A DNA stretch of 64,000 nucleotides from NCBI RefSeq assembly GCF_007744515.1, contig NZ_CP036268.1, positions 4,893,113 through 4,957,112 on the forward strand, written 5' to 3'. Numbering within the stretch: the first letter of the stretch is position 1; the number at the start of each line of letters is the position of its first letter. Source of the DNA: Stratiformator vulcanicus. GTDB lineage: Bacteria; Planctomycetota; Planctomycetia; Planctomycetales; Planctomycetaceae. A program made the translations under genes and the position numbers. Below the pieces are notes generated by a model. It saw only the letters and a list, made by a program, of their open reading frames with translations, had not been told where the DNA came from and searched no databases. This document shows positions 46,476 through 55,841 of this stretch, in pieces.

Positions 46476-46907
46476 TTATCGATCGACGTTGCCCGCGTCA
46501 GTCGAGTTTGCCATGGAAGCTCGCTCCGCGGCGGCAATTCGGTAGTGAGCCAGCACTGCCAGCATTGTGAAGATTGACCCGACGATCGCCACCGGTCGCC
46601 ACAGTGCGTTACCGATGACCGGGGCATCGTAGATGACCGCGAGGATGGCGAGCAGCGACAACACATAGAGGACGTTAAATCGATCGGTCGCGACGAGCAG
46701 CCGTGTCCGCGCGCGGCGTGCCCACAACCCCCAGCCGATGAGCAGCAGAAAGACCCCGATCCAAATGACGAGCCCGGCCCGCACCAATTGACTCAACGCG
46801 ATATGAGCGCCGCCCAAGATGAACATCCAGGACGTCGACCCGGTCAACATGCCGAACCAGGCGACGCGGTTCCATTGGTCAGGTCGGGACTGCATCAAAT
46901 TCCGCAT
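46476..46907 (-). CDS. Four-helix membrane protein, unknown
   Basis: A 143-residue protein with four hydrophobic segments at about residues 19-38, 42-60, 78-95 and 104-122, a short basic N-terminus and a polar tail. No family motif is recognised. It lies just downstream of hicA on the same strand, 14 bases from the hicA stop, so it may be read from the same transcript. Confidence 0.65.
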   Translation of the reverse strand: MRNLMQSRPDQWNRVAWFGMLTGSTSWMFILGGAHIALSQLVRAGLVIWIGVFLLLIGWGLWARRARTRLLVATDRFNVLYVLSLLAILAVIYDAPVIGNALWRPVAIVGSIFTMLAVLAHYRIAAAERASMANSTDAGNVDR

Positions 46908-46921
46908 GCGAGACTCGAAGG

Positions 46922-47119
46922 TTACGCTGCCGAAGGCGGTTCGGAGACTCCAAGTTGTCGACAGATCGACTTGACCAATTTTTTCGGAATCTCACTGTGT
47001 CGAGGAATCGCCGACTTCCGCTCACCGGAGGCATCAACCCAGAGCAAGTGCCGCCCACCCTCTCTCACGAAACGGCACTTCTGTGCAGCGAGATGCTTAA
47101 TGAGCTTATGACGCTTCAC
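46922..47119 (-). CDS. hicA: HicA-type mRNA interferase toxin
   Basis: A 65-residue HicA with a double-stranded RNA-binding-like fold. Features are KLIKHLAAQKCRFVREGGRH, where the His after GGR is the catalytic residue, and the closing IPRHSEIPKKLVKSICRQLG, which is the family signature. HicA cleaves mRNA when it is freed from HicB. The ATG overlaps the hicB stop (ATGA), in the order antitoxin then toxin. Confidence 0.9.
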   Translation of the reverse strand: MKRHKLIKHLAAQKCRFVREGGRHLLWVDASGERKSAIPRHSEIPKKLVKSICRQLGVSEPPSAA

Positions 47120-47397
47120 GAGTTCGCGACAGCCACATTTTTTACGTGAGCACCGGCGGACAGAATGAGATAGATTGGCTCCACGATATCCGCATCAGGA
47201 TCGGTCCTGTTCGAATCTGGCCGCGGAAGCGTGCGTCCATCCAGCATATCGGACTCGGCCATATCGACGAGTGCCGAGGCTAGCATGTCGCGAGCCTCAT
47301 TCAGGTTCTCGCCACTCGACAGCGCGCCCGGATAGTCAAGGACCTCCGCATGCACTCCGTCGTCGCAAATTGTGTAGGCGGCTTTGTAAACCAGCAT
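47116..47397 (-). CDS. hicB: HicB-type antitoxin
   Basis: 93 residues from ATG at 47397, which gives the usual start of the family (MLVYKAAYTICDDGVHAEVLDYPG). An in-frame ATG at 47445 would add 16 residues without family likeness. GALSSGENLNEARDMLASAL is the typical HicB segment. No ribbon-helix-helix or helix-turn-helix tail is obvious, so DNA binding is uncertain. It is translationally coupled to hicA. Confidence 0.85.
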   Translation of the reverse strand: MLVYKAAYTICDDGVHAEVLDYPGALSSGENLNEARDMLASALVDMAESDMLDGRTLPRPDSNRTDPDADIVEPIYLILSAGAHVKNVAVANS

Positions 47398-47461
47398 CGC
47401 AGTCACCTTTTCGAGCAACAGGTGCCCCACATTGTAACACGGCACGTCGCGGAAGTTACCG

Positions 47462-48148
47462 TCACGACAACCTGAAAATCACGACATCATCGCATATCAC
47501 ATCGAACCGGGCACCCCGATCTTCAGCGAGCCACTCGAACGTTGCGGCCGAATAGAAGCAGACATGCGTCGGATCCTGCTTGTAATGCCACTTGGCGAAC
47601 GCATCTCGATCACGCACGCGCTTCGTCATCAACCCGAGCAGGCCGCCCGGTTTGAGCAGTGAGAACAAGCGGGCAAATTCCTCGGCAGGCCGATGAAAAT
47701 GCTCGACCACCTCGCTCGCCGTCACGAAATCGTATTGCTGCTCCAGCACGCTGCGATTCGGAAAGTAAAACGGATCGAACACGTCCATCGTGTGCCCGGC
47801 TTCCTCGAACATGACCGATAACGTCGGCCCCGGCCCGCATCCAAAGTCGAGGCCGCAGCTTCGGGGAGGTAGCCGCTCGTGCAAGGGACGGAACACGCGG
47901 CTTAGAAACCGGCGATAATTCTCGTCGCCGGGGTCGTTTTCATGCAAATCGTACTGCCGTCGTTCGACCTCACGAGATGGCAGGTCGGAGTTAACCACAA
48001 AGACAAGCCTGCAAACCGAACACTGTCGATAGGTCCGTCGCTCATCTTGCAGATAGGGCGCGCTGATCGCGGCACAAAGCGGGCAATTCAAGTCTTCATC
48101 GTAAGTTCTTCGGCCGCGATCTGATGGCTCGGCGGTGTGATCGCTCAT
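47462..48148 (-). CDS. Class I SAM-dependent methyltransferase with zinc-ribbon start
   Basis: A 228-residue methyltransferase. The N-terminus has CPLC and CSVC in a zinc-knuckle arrangement (about residues 21-45), typical of type 12/sugar methyltransferase-like proteins. Motif I is SCGLDFGCGPGPTLSVM. DFVTASEVVEHFHRP is the post-I to motif-II region, and LLKPGGLLGLMTKR is motif III. The substrate is unknown. It lies 64 bases upstream of hicB on the same strand. Confidence 0.87.
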   Translation of the reverse strand: MSDHTAEPSDRGRRTYDEDLNCPLCAAISAPYLQDERRTYRQCSVCRLVFVVNSDLPSREVERRQYDLHENDPGDENYRRFLSRVFRPLHERLPPRSCGLDFGCGPGPTLSVMFEEAGHTMDVFDPFYFPNRSVLEQQYDFVTASEVVEHFHRPAEEFARLFSLLKPGGLLGLMTKRVRDRDAFAKWHYKQDPTHVCFYSAATFEWLAEDRGARFDVICDDVVIFRLS

Positions 48149-48385
48149 GAGACACAGCTGCCAAATACGACTTTATCAGATTATCAGCACTCGAATGGCC
48201 AAGTCTTTAACTTAAGGCCTGGTAGCTCGTGCCTCGCGACTGTCTCTAGCCAGCAGTTTCAATACCAGTCAGCGGCGCAAGCCAATAGTCGATCAACAGT
48301 GATTCTCCCGACGGCTTGCGACTCGGGCTTGTATTGAAGACGCTTTAAGACCACTTCTAGTTTTCTTGAAAATCTTTCGAGGTCG
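48149..48385. other. Intergenic, with weak repeat
   Basis: No gene is seen in these 237 bases. Near 48308-48335 the other strand reads ACAAGCCCGAGTCGCAAGCC, close to the family D-like unit at 33679. It probably holds the promoter of the methyltransferase and the terminator of the BTRD1 gene. Confidence 0.4.
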
Positions 48386-49252
48386 TCATCGACTCCACAC
48401 GGCGTCATAGAATACGCCGGGGCCGGATTCACGAACGGCGAGATCTACCAAGTGATAGCCGTCTTTAATCATTGCATCGTGTTTCGTCTTAAGACGCCGC
48501 AACGGGAGGCGATGCTCCGTTTTCCACTCGGTATCGAGGTCCTTCTCCCATATCGCGGAGAATATTTCCGTCCTGTTCGCCACGTGCGAATTCACATCGA
48601 CGAGCCGAAAGCCCTGCTCTCGATAGTCGGCGAGTTCCTGCTGATATTGCCGATCGCTTAATCGGTAGCGAATTCGACACTCCGGTTCCGTTCGCCCCTC
48701 CCAAACGACGGCATAATAGTCCTCACCGTTGATGGCAATGCTGCTGAGCATCGACGGTCGGCAACCCATTTCGATTCTGGCGTCAAACGCTTTCTGAAAG
48801 TCGGCGGCAGGCAGGCGAATCTCAAGCTCCTGTTCAGGCCCCAGCGTTTTTTCCCAAATCGCCGCATAGTAGTCCTGGCGATTCACGGCGTAGCTGCAAA
48901 GGTCGACGAGACGATAACCCTCGCTGGCATAATCAGATGCCAACTTCTTGAAGTCGTCGGGCTTCGTCCGATAGCAAGCTTTCCACTCCGGTTCGTCAAT
49001 TCGATCCCACGTCGCCGCGTAGTAATCGCGGTTGCGGACCGCGTAACCGTCGATCGAGACGACCCGGTAACCCTGCTCTGTCAGAGTTTGATCGAGCTTT
49101 AGAAATCGGTCGTAACTCAGGGCGAATTCCGTGCGCCGCTCATCGACGGCTTCACGAAATTGCGTGAACCCGTCGCTCAGCGGCAACATTCCGCAAACGC
49201 AGAGGAGAGCGAACAGAAACTTGCTTCGAGTAACGCTTGCTTCCCAAAGCAT
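48386..49252 (-). CDS. Secreted bacterial tandem-repeat (BTRD1-like) protein
   Basis: A 288-residue exported protein with a signal peptide (about residues 8-28). Five repeats of about 45 residues follow, each with the pattern GYRLVDxxxYAVNxxDYYAAIWEK: GYRVVSIDGYAVRNRDYYAA, GYRLVDLCSYAVNRQDYYAA, GCRPSMLSSIAINGEDYYAV, GFRLVDVNSHVANRTEIFSA and GYHLVDLAVRESGPGVFYDA. This matches the bacterial tandem repeat domain 1 that also occurs beside beta-lactamase-like hydrolases, where it is thought to bind a partner or polymer. No enzymatic domain is present here. Confidence 0.82.
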   Translation of the reverse strand: MLWEASVTRSKFLFALLCVCGMLPLSDGFTQFREAVDERRTEFALSYDRFLKLDQTLTEQGYRVVSIDGYAVRNRDYYAATWDRIDEPEWKACYRTKPDDFKKLASDYASEGYRLVDLCSYAVNRQDYYAAIWEKTLGPEQELEIRLPAADFQKAFDARIEMGCRPSMLSSIAINGEDYYAVVWEGRTEPECRIRYRLSDRQYQQELADYREQGFRLVDVNSHVANRTEIFSAIWEKDLDTEWKTEHRLPLRRLKTKHDAMIKDGYHLVDLAVRESGPGVFYDAVWSR

Positions 49253-49343
49253 CTCAGCCTCCCGAAAGCAATGAATTGACAGGTGGTTATTATCGCACGG
49301 ACCGAATGCAGGCTGTCAAGGAAATATTGAGCACTAGGATCAC

Positions 49344-50696
49344 TTACGGTTTGACGCCTTTCACTTTAACGCCAACCTCACTCGCAATCGCGTTCATTCG
49401 TTGACTGAGTTCGGAAAGCCGCTCCGGCTCAGTTTCGGCACGGTTAATTCGTTCGAACGGATCGGTCTTCATATGAAACAATTCGGGCGACCCCGTGACT
49501 GTTCTTAATTTCCATTCACCAAGCCGCACCGCCTCTAGGTCGCCGCGGAAATACCAGTACTCGTCGCGCGGCGACCTGTCAGTTTCACCGGTCAGAAGAG
49601 GCACGAGGTCGTGCCCATCGAGTTTATGATCGGGCAGCTTGGCGCCGGTGACTTCCAGGATTGTGCGGTAAACATCGGGCATGCCGACCAATTCGTCTGA
49701 GACACGACCCGCTTCGATTTTCCCCGGCCATTTAAAGATCGCCGGCACGCGCGGCCCACCTTCGTAGGTCGTCGCCTTCGATCCCCGCAGAGGCCCGGCT
49801 GACCCCGCGTGCCAAAGCTCGTTGCCCGCCTGCTGCATTCGAGGAGGCATGTCGACCCACGGCCCGTTGTCGGAGGCGAAGAAGACCAAAGTGTCTTCGG
49901 CAATGCCTTTGGCCTCCAGCGCCTTTAAGACCTGCCCGACGCTCCAATCGACCTCTTCAATCACATCGCCGTACAAGCCGAAGTTTGACGTCCCGCGCTT
50001 CTCATCAGAAACGGCCAGCGGGAGGTGCGGCATCGCATAGGCGAGGTAGAGCAGAAACGGTTCGTCGTCGCCGTCGCGAATGAGATCGACCGCTTCACGG
50101 GTGTAGCGTTTGGTGAGCGGGTTTTGGTCGAACGGGAATTCGACCATTTCCTCACCGCGGTAAAGGCCCAGCGGTACGTCGGTCTGCACCCAAGGCTTCA
50201 TATAGTCATTCGAGTAGGGTAACCCGAACCAGCTATCGAATCCCTGATTCACCGGCAGGAACTTCTTCGATTGATATCCGAGGTGCCACTTCCCGACCAT
50301 GTGAGTCCGGTATCCGGCATCTTGCGCCGCCTCGGCGAGCGTCCATTCGGAATCGGGCAGGCCGCCTTTGCCGTTCGAGCCGGTTCTGCCGCCGAACTTC
50401 ACGCGGGGCATGTAACGCCCCGTGATGAGCTGCGTTCGCGACGGCACACACCATGATCCCGTCACAAATGAGGTCAAGCGAAGGCCTTCGTCGGCCAGTT
50501 GATCGAGATGCGGCGTGCGAATCGCCGGGTGCCCGTAGCAGGCGAGATCGCCATACCCCAGGTCATCGGCGAACAGAATGACCACATTGGGCCGATCATC
50601 TGCCTGACTGACTGACAGGCAGACGCAGGCGAACGGTGCGAGCAGCACTGCGAGACAAAGCAGGCGGAGGTTGGATGAATTCATAGCGAGCGTCAT
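49344..50696 (-). CDS. Secreted arylsulfatase, CVPSR active site
   Basis: A 450-residue type I sulfatase of the arylsulfatase A group. A signal peptide covers about residues 1-31; ATG at 50684 is an alternative start. Motifs are ILFADDLGYGDLACYG, the formylglycine site C83-V-P-S-R with the following TQLITGRY, MVGKWHLGYQ and the metal motif VFFASDNGPWVDM. The ending GEWKLRTVTGSPELFHMKTDPFE (read in parts) is typical. It should act outside the cytoplasm on sulfate esters. Confidence 0.93.
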   Translation of the reverse strand: MTLAMNSSNLRLLCLAVLLAPFACVCLSVSQADDRPNVVILFADDLGYGDLACYGHPAIRTPHLDQLADEGLRLTSFVTGSWCVPSRTQLITGRYMPRVKFGGRTGSNGKGGLPDSEWTLAEAAQDAGYRTHMVGKWHLGYQSKKFLPVNQGFDSWFGLPYSNDYMKPWVQTDVPLGLYRGEEMVEFPFDQNPLTKRYTREAVDLIRDGDDEPFLLYLAYAMPHLPLAVSDEKRGTSNFGLYGDVIEEVDWSVGQVLKALEAKGIAEDTLVFFASDNGPWVDMPPRMQQAGNELWHAGSAGPLRGSKATTYEGGPRVPAIFKWPGKIEAGRVSDELVGMPDVYRTILEVTGAKLPDHKLDGHDLVPLLTGETDRSPRDEYWYFRGDLEAVRLGEWKLRTVTGSPELFHMKTDPFERINRAETEPERLSELSQRMNAIASEVGVKVKGVKP

Positions 50697-50889
50697 CGGA
50701 GGAAAGGGACCGAACCTATGCTACACGATCCAAACCGCCCCGACGGCTGTAAAGTCAGTTCGCGATTTCGGTCGCTCTCACGTCCGAACGCCGGCTTGAC
50801 GCTGCTCCCCACGCCGATCACCGTAAACGCGGACACCGGCGTGGCCGCGATGTCCGTTGATCCCCTTCAGGCCGCAGAGAAACCGACCG

Positions 50890-52683
50890 ATGCCCGAGCC
50901 GAAAATCGCCGCCGTTTCGATTCAACGCCGCGTCGGAATCACCGCCGCTGCGCTCTGCCTGATGCTCCTGGCAACAACGAGTGATGCAACGGCCGGGCTC
51001 GATGTCGAAAACGTGCTGGTCGCCGTTAACGCTAACGATGAAACCTCGCAACAGATCGCCGCGGAATTCGTCAAGCTCCGCGGCATCCCGGAATTGAACG
51101 TTGTCGAGCTCGAAAATGTTCCCGAAGGGAGCACAAGTACGGTCGAAGCGTTTCGCGAGCAGATCCTGCTGCCGATTCGGACGGCTATGACTCAGCGGGA
51201 GATCGATGCGCAGATATCCTGCATCGCCTATTCCAGTGGCTTTCCGACCGCCTACCGCGTCAACGGCGACCTTCCGGACGGCAAACGCACCTCAAAGGTT
51301 CTCACCCCGGTCGCATCTCTCACCGGGCTGACGTTTCTGTACGAGCAGGTGGAGGAGGCCGACATTGATTATTTGAGCCTGACCGCCAATCGCATGTATC
51401 GCCGACCGACCCGCCTGGCTGAATCGATTCGGCTCACCGCGGAAGACGCTGCGACTCTTAATGAGGTCGGCAAGTTAATGAGCTCGAGCGATTGGGACGA
51501 CGCCGCTCAACTCTTAAAGGATCTCGCCGAGCGGCACCCGGAGCAGTCGATCTTCCCTTACCAACTCGCCTGCTGCCTGGCCAAAGCGGAGAAACCCGAG
51601 GAAGCAATCAAGCAATTACAGAACGCCTCCGAAGCAGGTTGGTGGAACGCCGGGATGGCCCGCCGCGATCAGCACCTCGTTTCCCTTCGCGAACGTGAAG
51701 ACTTTAAGGCCTGGCTCGCATCGCTGGAGCCACCGCTGTTTGAAGTGCAGCCGAGTCTTCGAATCGAACCCGGCGACCGCTGGGCCGCCGACGGCACGCG
51801 GTCCGACGAAGGCCGCCGCTATCTGCTATCGACAATGCTTTCCGTCACGGCGGAAAACGGGCTGAACCTCGACGAAAGCCTCGAACTCTTAAGACGCAGC
51901 AAATCCGCCGACGGTACTCATCCCACCGGAACTGTCCATTACATCGTCAATAAGAATATTCGCTCGCGGACCCGCCAGCCGCTGTTCGCCTCCGCGATCG
52001 CCGCGTTGGACCGGCTCGGTGTGAAAGCCGAGGCAACCAACGGCCTATTGCCGAAAGAGCGAGACGACGTCATCGGCTTAATGGCCGGCTCGGCCATCTT
52101 CGACTGGCCGGCATCAAAAAGCAAAATGAAACCGGGTGCGATTGCCGAACACCTCACGAGCTTCGGCGGCGTCTTCGGTCGCAAAAACGGACAGACGCAG
52201 CTCACCGAATTTCTCCGGCACGGTGCCGCGGGCTCCAGCGGAACCGTGACGGAGCCGTACGCGATCCCCAACAAATTCCCCAATCCCTTCCTGCACGTGC
52301 ATTACGCCGCCGGATGCACATTGGCCGAAGCATTCTACCAGTCGGTCCATGGCCCGTATCAATTGCTCGTCGTCGGCGATCCGCTGTGCCGACCCTGGGC
52401 TGACGAAGTCGCGCTGCAGATCGACATTGATTCCCCCGCACCGGACGGCGATGGCTCAATCGCGGTCTCGGTCGACGCCGAAAACCTCCCGGAGGTCCCG
52501 ACCGGCATCGCGATTTACCTCGATGGGAAATGGACTGCTCAATCCCAGCCGGGCCAATCGATACGGCTCCCGGCGATGCAGCCGACCGATACACCTCGAG
52601 ACATTTCTGCCGTCGCCCGATTCGAAAACCGGACCAACTTGCGGGCCCGCGGATTCGCAACGTTCGGTTCGATCGCGGATTAG
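50890..52683 (+). CDS. Secreted TIGR03790-like protein
   Basis: A 597-residue exported protein from ATG at 50890, which is followed by a signal helix (ITAAALCLMLLATTSDATA). The opening ENVLVAVNANDETSQQIAAEF, then KLRGIPELNVVEL, and the later ISCIAYSSGFPTAYRVNG match the TIGR03790 family, whose role is unknown. A segment at about residues 205-290 has helical TPR-like periodicity (LLKDLAERHPEQSIFPYQLACCLAKAEKPEEAI, read in parts). The C-terminal region ends in a beta-sandwich-like part. The next gene follows after 197 bases. Confidence 0.78.
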   Translation: MPEPKIAAVSIQRRVGITAAALCLMLLATTSDATAGLDVENVLVAVNANDETSQQIAAEFVKLRGIPELNVVELENVPEGSTSTVEAFREQILLPIRTAMTQREIDAQISCIAYSSGFPTAYRVNGDLPDGKRTSKVLTPVASLTGLTFLYEQVEEADIDYLSLTANRMYRRPTRLAESIRLTAEDAATLNEVGKLMSSSDWDDAAQLLKDLAERHPEQSIFPYQLACCLAKAEKPEEAIKQLQNASEAGWWNAGMARRDQHLVSLREREDFKAWLASLEPPLFEVQPSLRIEPGDRWAADGTRSDEGRRYLLSTMLSVTAENGLNLDESLELLRRSKSADGTHPTGTVHYIVNKNIRSRTRQPLFASAIAALDRLGVKAEATNGLLPKERDDVIGLMAGSAIFDWPASKSKMKPGAIAEHLTSFGGVFGRKNGQTQLTEFLRHGAAGSSGTVTEPYAIPNKFPNPFLHVHYAAGCTLAEAFYQSVHGPYQLLVVGDPLCRPWADEVALQIDIDSPAPDGDGSIAVSVDAENLPEVPTGIAIYLDGKWTAQSQPGQSIRLPAMQPTDTPRDISAVARFENRTNLRARGFATFGSIAD

Positions 52684-52880
52684 TTCGCATCCTCAGCGGA
52701 CCCGACGCGTTCGAGGCGTTTTCGACCCCGATGTCGGTCTCTTTAGATTCGGGGGCCGAGAACAAAACGTGGTTGCAATGCCGGCGATTTCCGCTCACTG
52801 TAAACGCACGTAAACCACACCCATGTGCTGCGGGCGATCGGTTCGAGAGCGGTCGTCCGGGTGCCTCAGAAGGAGCGCTC

Positions 52881-55739
52881 ATGCTGGCAGTACGCAATTT
52901 AATCTCCGCCTTGGCGTTGTTGATTTTGCTCGGCGGTTCTTCTTTTGGGTCAGCCGACGAACAAACGCCGTCAAAGCGACCGATTGTGATTCGCATTGAC
53001 CGCGGCGACGAAACGATCGTCATCAAAGTCCCCGAGGGCGGGCAGATCACAACGAAGTCAGCCGCCGGGAACGCCACGCGAACTCCCGCCGAAAGCGACA
53101 CGCAATCGGAGCTAACGCAACCGGCCACGAACTGGGTCGTCATCAACAATCCGAACATCGCGGGACGAATGACCTTTGTGGAGCGTGATCGTATTGATCT
53201 CCGCGCTCTCCAAGCCGACGGCACCTATCGCATCCTGGCCAAAGGCATCCCGGTTCAGGATGTCTCCAAAGATAAATCAGGCAAGGTCAAACGCATCATT
53301 CTCGGTGACAGAGATCGCATTCTACCCCTGATTCAAATCATCCCGAAGAAATGGCTGGAAGTCGTCACGTCCGGGCAGGGCAACCCTTCCGAAGAGCAAT
53401 CGACCTACGAAGCGTTAAGCGATCCGGCGGGGCGGTTGCGATCCGCCCTCCGATATTGGGATCGCAACAGCGAAGACCTTGCCTCACGGAGCGCAAAAGA
53501 TGAATCGACCGAACGGACGCTGTGGATGCTGCTCGATCGAGAAACAGTTCAGATTACGCCGAACTATATTCTTAATCCCAAGCCGCTTATGACTGATGAG
53601 TGGGCGGGTGCATTGGAAGCCTTAAATAAAATCGACAACCCGAACTTAAATGCGAAGGTCCTGCGCGCATTTCTGGAATCGCCCCAGCCGAATGAAACAA
53701 TCAGCTTCGGAGCGAACAACGGCATCGCAATGTTCTTTCCCCCGAAAGTCGCCGCAGCCGCCGGCCAGACAACCTCAGCCGGGGGCGGTCGATATGATGA
53801 TCTGCCGAACGGTGGGTGGACCGGGATCTCATCACTTCATTCCGTTCGCCCCATGCTGCGAATCGCCTCCCCCTACCACTTGCCGTTTCACGAAAACGTT
53901 GATGTTCCGAAGAAATCGGTCTCCGCATTCGGTGAGATCATGCTGCGTCGCCCGGCGCCGCAGGATCGCAGCACTTTGAAAGTATCACTTTATAATACGG
54001 ACGGCTATCCGATCAGAGGTTGGAAATTCCTCTACGGTCCCGTCACGTTCGGCGGACAGTTTGGCGAAAGCCGGGAGATGGGATCGAACGGAATCGTCAC
54101 GATCGAAGGACTCGCGCCCCAACGCTTTCTCATCGGTTTCGACCAGCGAATGGAACAGAAGTGGCGGCACGAGGTCATCTTGAAACCGGGACACGAGACC
54201 CACGTCAAATTTAATCTCGACTGGTATCAGGTTCTTAAGGAACCCCGGGTCGTCCATAAGAGCTTTGACGAAATTAAGGCCGAAGCGGCGCGGCGAGCCA
54301 AGTACGCCAAGTTGACGTCGATTGTGAAAGAATCAGGTGTCCGCACGATCGAAGGACCAGACGGCGTTAAGCTCTCCGACGGCATGCCTTTTTCCCCCAA
54401 ATATGGAACGCTGGGCGTCGTCGGGCCGAACCACTTTCAAGTGAAGTACGAGGGCGAAAATCGCGAGGAGTCCGGCTGGTTTCTCTTTGGCATTGAAAAC
54501 GCAAAGGGAAAGCAGATCACGCTCGACCTCGTCGGCGGGCGACAGGACAAGTGGCTGACGTTGAACCCCTCGATCATCGACGCGAGCGACCTGACCGATC
54601 CCTCCGCCTACGCCGTGGCCAATTCCGACTCGCAGCCGGGCACGACCAAAGCGATTAATGGCCCGCTGCTACCCGATACGTCAGGGGAGCGGTGGCGATT
54701 CGTGAAACGCTCCGAGTACCTGCCCGCTGAAGACACCTTAAGATTCACATTCACGCCGGAGTCCGATCAATCGCACCTCGCCATGCGACCGACCTTTACA
54801 ATGGGGTTCTATCAGCAATGGTTAGCCGAGCTTCGCATGGATTCGACCGTCACCGTACACGACGTCGGGACCAGCGACGACGGTTTCCCACTCGTGATCG
54901 TCGAACTCGGTCGGCAGGACGATCCGCACCGCGAAACCGACCGCTGTCTGGTACTTAATTGCGGCGAGATGGGGGACCAACCCGATACGAATTGGGCCGC
55001 CTACGGGGTCGTCGAAAAGTACCGCCAAGCGGTTAAAGAAGGCAATGCACCTTGGCCGAAAGACACGACGGTTCTCGTCGTCCCTATGATGGACCCAGAC
55101 ACGGCTTATCAAGGGAACTGGCTCGGGTCTTACGTCAGCTTCGATTGCTGCGGCTCGCGGAAAGGGACCACCGCAACCAAGGCCTTCGCGAAGTTCTTTA
55201 CCAACTGGGTCAATGACGGATTTCGTCTCGACTTGGTTCTTACACTTTATAACCCGGAAAGTGCCGAAGCGGCGAACGTGCGGATGATCGGCATCCCATC
55301 CGGCAGTCGTTATAAGTCAGCGTTGGCCAGCCTGCACTCTTCGATTCTTAATACCTTTAAAGACCGTTCTTATAATGTCGACAAAAAGCAGTATCCCCGC
55401 CGCGGTCGGCCGAGCTGCCGAATGTCGGGCTACTGTGGTGATCGGTTTGGTACGATGTACCTCGCCTATTTCGTCAATTCACGCGGCCCCAAACGTCACC
55501 TGACGTTAAAACAAACCCGCGCCACGGGCCCGCTGATCGTCCGCGGAGCGATTGACTTCCTACACAGCAAAGAAGCCCGCCAGGCCTTAAAGCAGGTGGA
55601 TGAAAAACGAGACGAGCGGGCCCGCAAGTGGCAGTTCTACGACAAACCGCTCAACGTGGCCGATGGCAAGCGGGCGATCGAACTCGAGTGGGATATCTAT
55701 CGAGCGGACGATCCCCGCAAAGTTTCGAAAGACAAATAG
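52881..55739 (+). CDS. Large secreted M14-like protein, probably inactive as peptidase
   Basis: 952 residues from ATG at 52881, which has AAGGAG 11 bases before it and begins a signal peptide (LISALALLILLGGSSFGSA). The first 500 residues are of unknown type. From about residue 520 the order matches the M14 N-terminal sandwich plus carboxypeptidase domain of the AGTPBP-like group: HFQVKYEGENREESGWFLFG, TFTMGFYQQWLAELRMD, then HDVGTSDDGFPLVIVELG. Where M14 has the zinc motif HxxE, this protein reads NCGEMGDQPD, and the later zinc His is not evident in LVLTLYNPESA. It may bind without cutting. Confidence 0.6.
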   Translation: MLAVRNLISALALLILLGGSSFGSADEQTPSKRPIVIRIDRGDETIVIKVPEGGQITTKSAAGNATRTPAESDTQSELTQPATNWVVINNPNIAGRMTFVERDRIDLRALQADGTYRILAKGIPVQDVSKDKSGKVKRIILGDRDRILPLIQIIPKKWLEVVTSGQGNPSEEQSTYEALSDPAGRLRSALRYWDRNSEDLASRSAKDESTERTLWMLLDRETVQITPNYILNPKPLMTDEWAGALEALNKIDNPNLNAKVLRAFLESPQPNETISFGANNGIAMFFPPKVAAAAGQTTSAGGGRYDDLPNGGWTGISSLHSVRPMLRIASPYHLPFHENVDVPKKSVSAFGEIMLRRPAPQDRSTLKVSLYNTDGYPIRGWKFLYGPVTFGGQFGESREMGSNGIVTIEGLAPQRFLIGFDQRMEQKWRHEVILKPGHETHVKFNLDWYQVLKEPRVVHKSFDEIKAEAARRAKYAKLTSIVKESGVRTIEGPDGVKLSDGMPFSPKYGTLGVVGPNHFQVKYEGENREESGWFLFGIENAKGKQITLDLVGGRQDKWLTLNPSIIDASDLTDPSAYAVANSDSQPGTTKAINGPLLPDTSGERWRFVKRSEYLPAEDTLRFTFTPESDQSHLAMRPTFTMGFYQQWLAELRMDSTVTVHDVGTSDDGFPLVIVELGRQDDPHRETDRCLVLNCGEMGDQPDTNWAAYGVVEKYRQAVKEGNAPWPKDTTVLVVPMMDPDTAYQGNWLGSYVSFDCCGSRKGTTATKAFAKFFTNWVNDGFRLDLVLTLYNPESAEAANVRMIGIPSGSRYKSALASLHSSILNTFKDRSYNVDKKQYPRRGRPSCRMSGYCGDRFGTMYLAYFVNSRGPKRHLTLKQTRATGPLIVRGAIDFLHSKEARQALKQVDEKRDERARKWQFYDKPLNVADGKRAIELEWDIYRADDPRKVSKDK

Positions 55740-55841
55740 CAACCGAACCCACGGCGTCGGGCTTGCCTCGCGACTTGAATCTCAGCCACCGAGTTGCGTA
55801 CCGTACTCGCATCAATATTCGATGATCCGTAGGACTGGCCG

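Noticed and set aside
52530-52880. Upstream extension of the large M14-like protein
   Set aside because: It overlaps the end of the TIGR03790-like gene and lacks a signal peptide; the ATG at 52881 has AAGGAG and a signal peptide.
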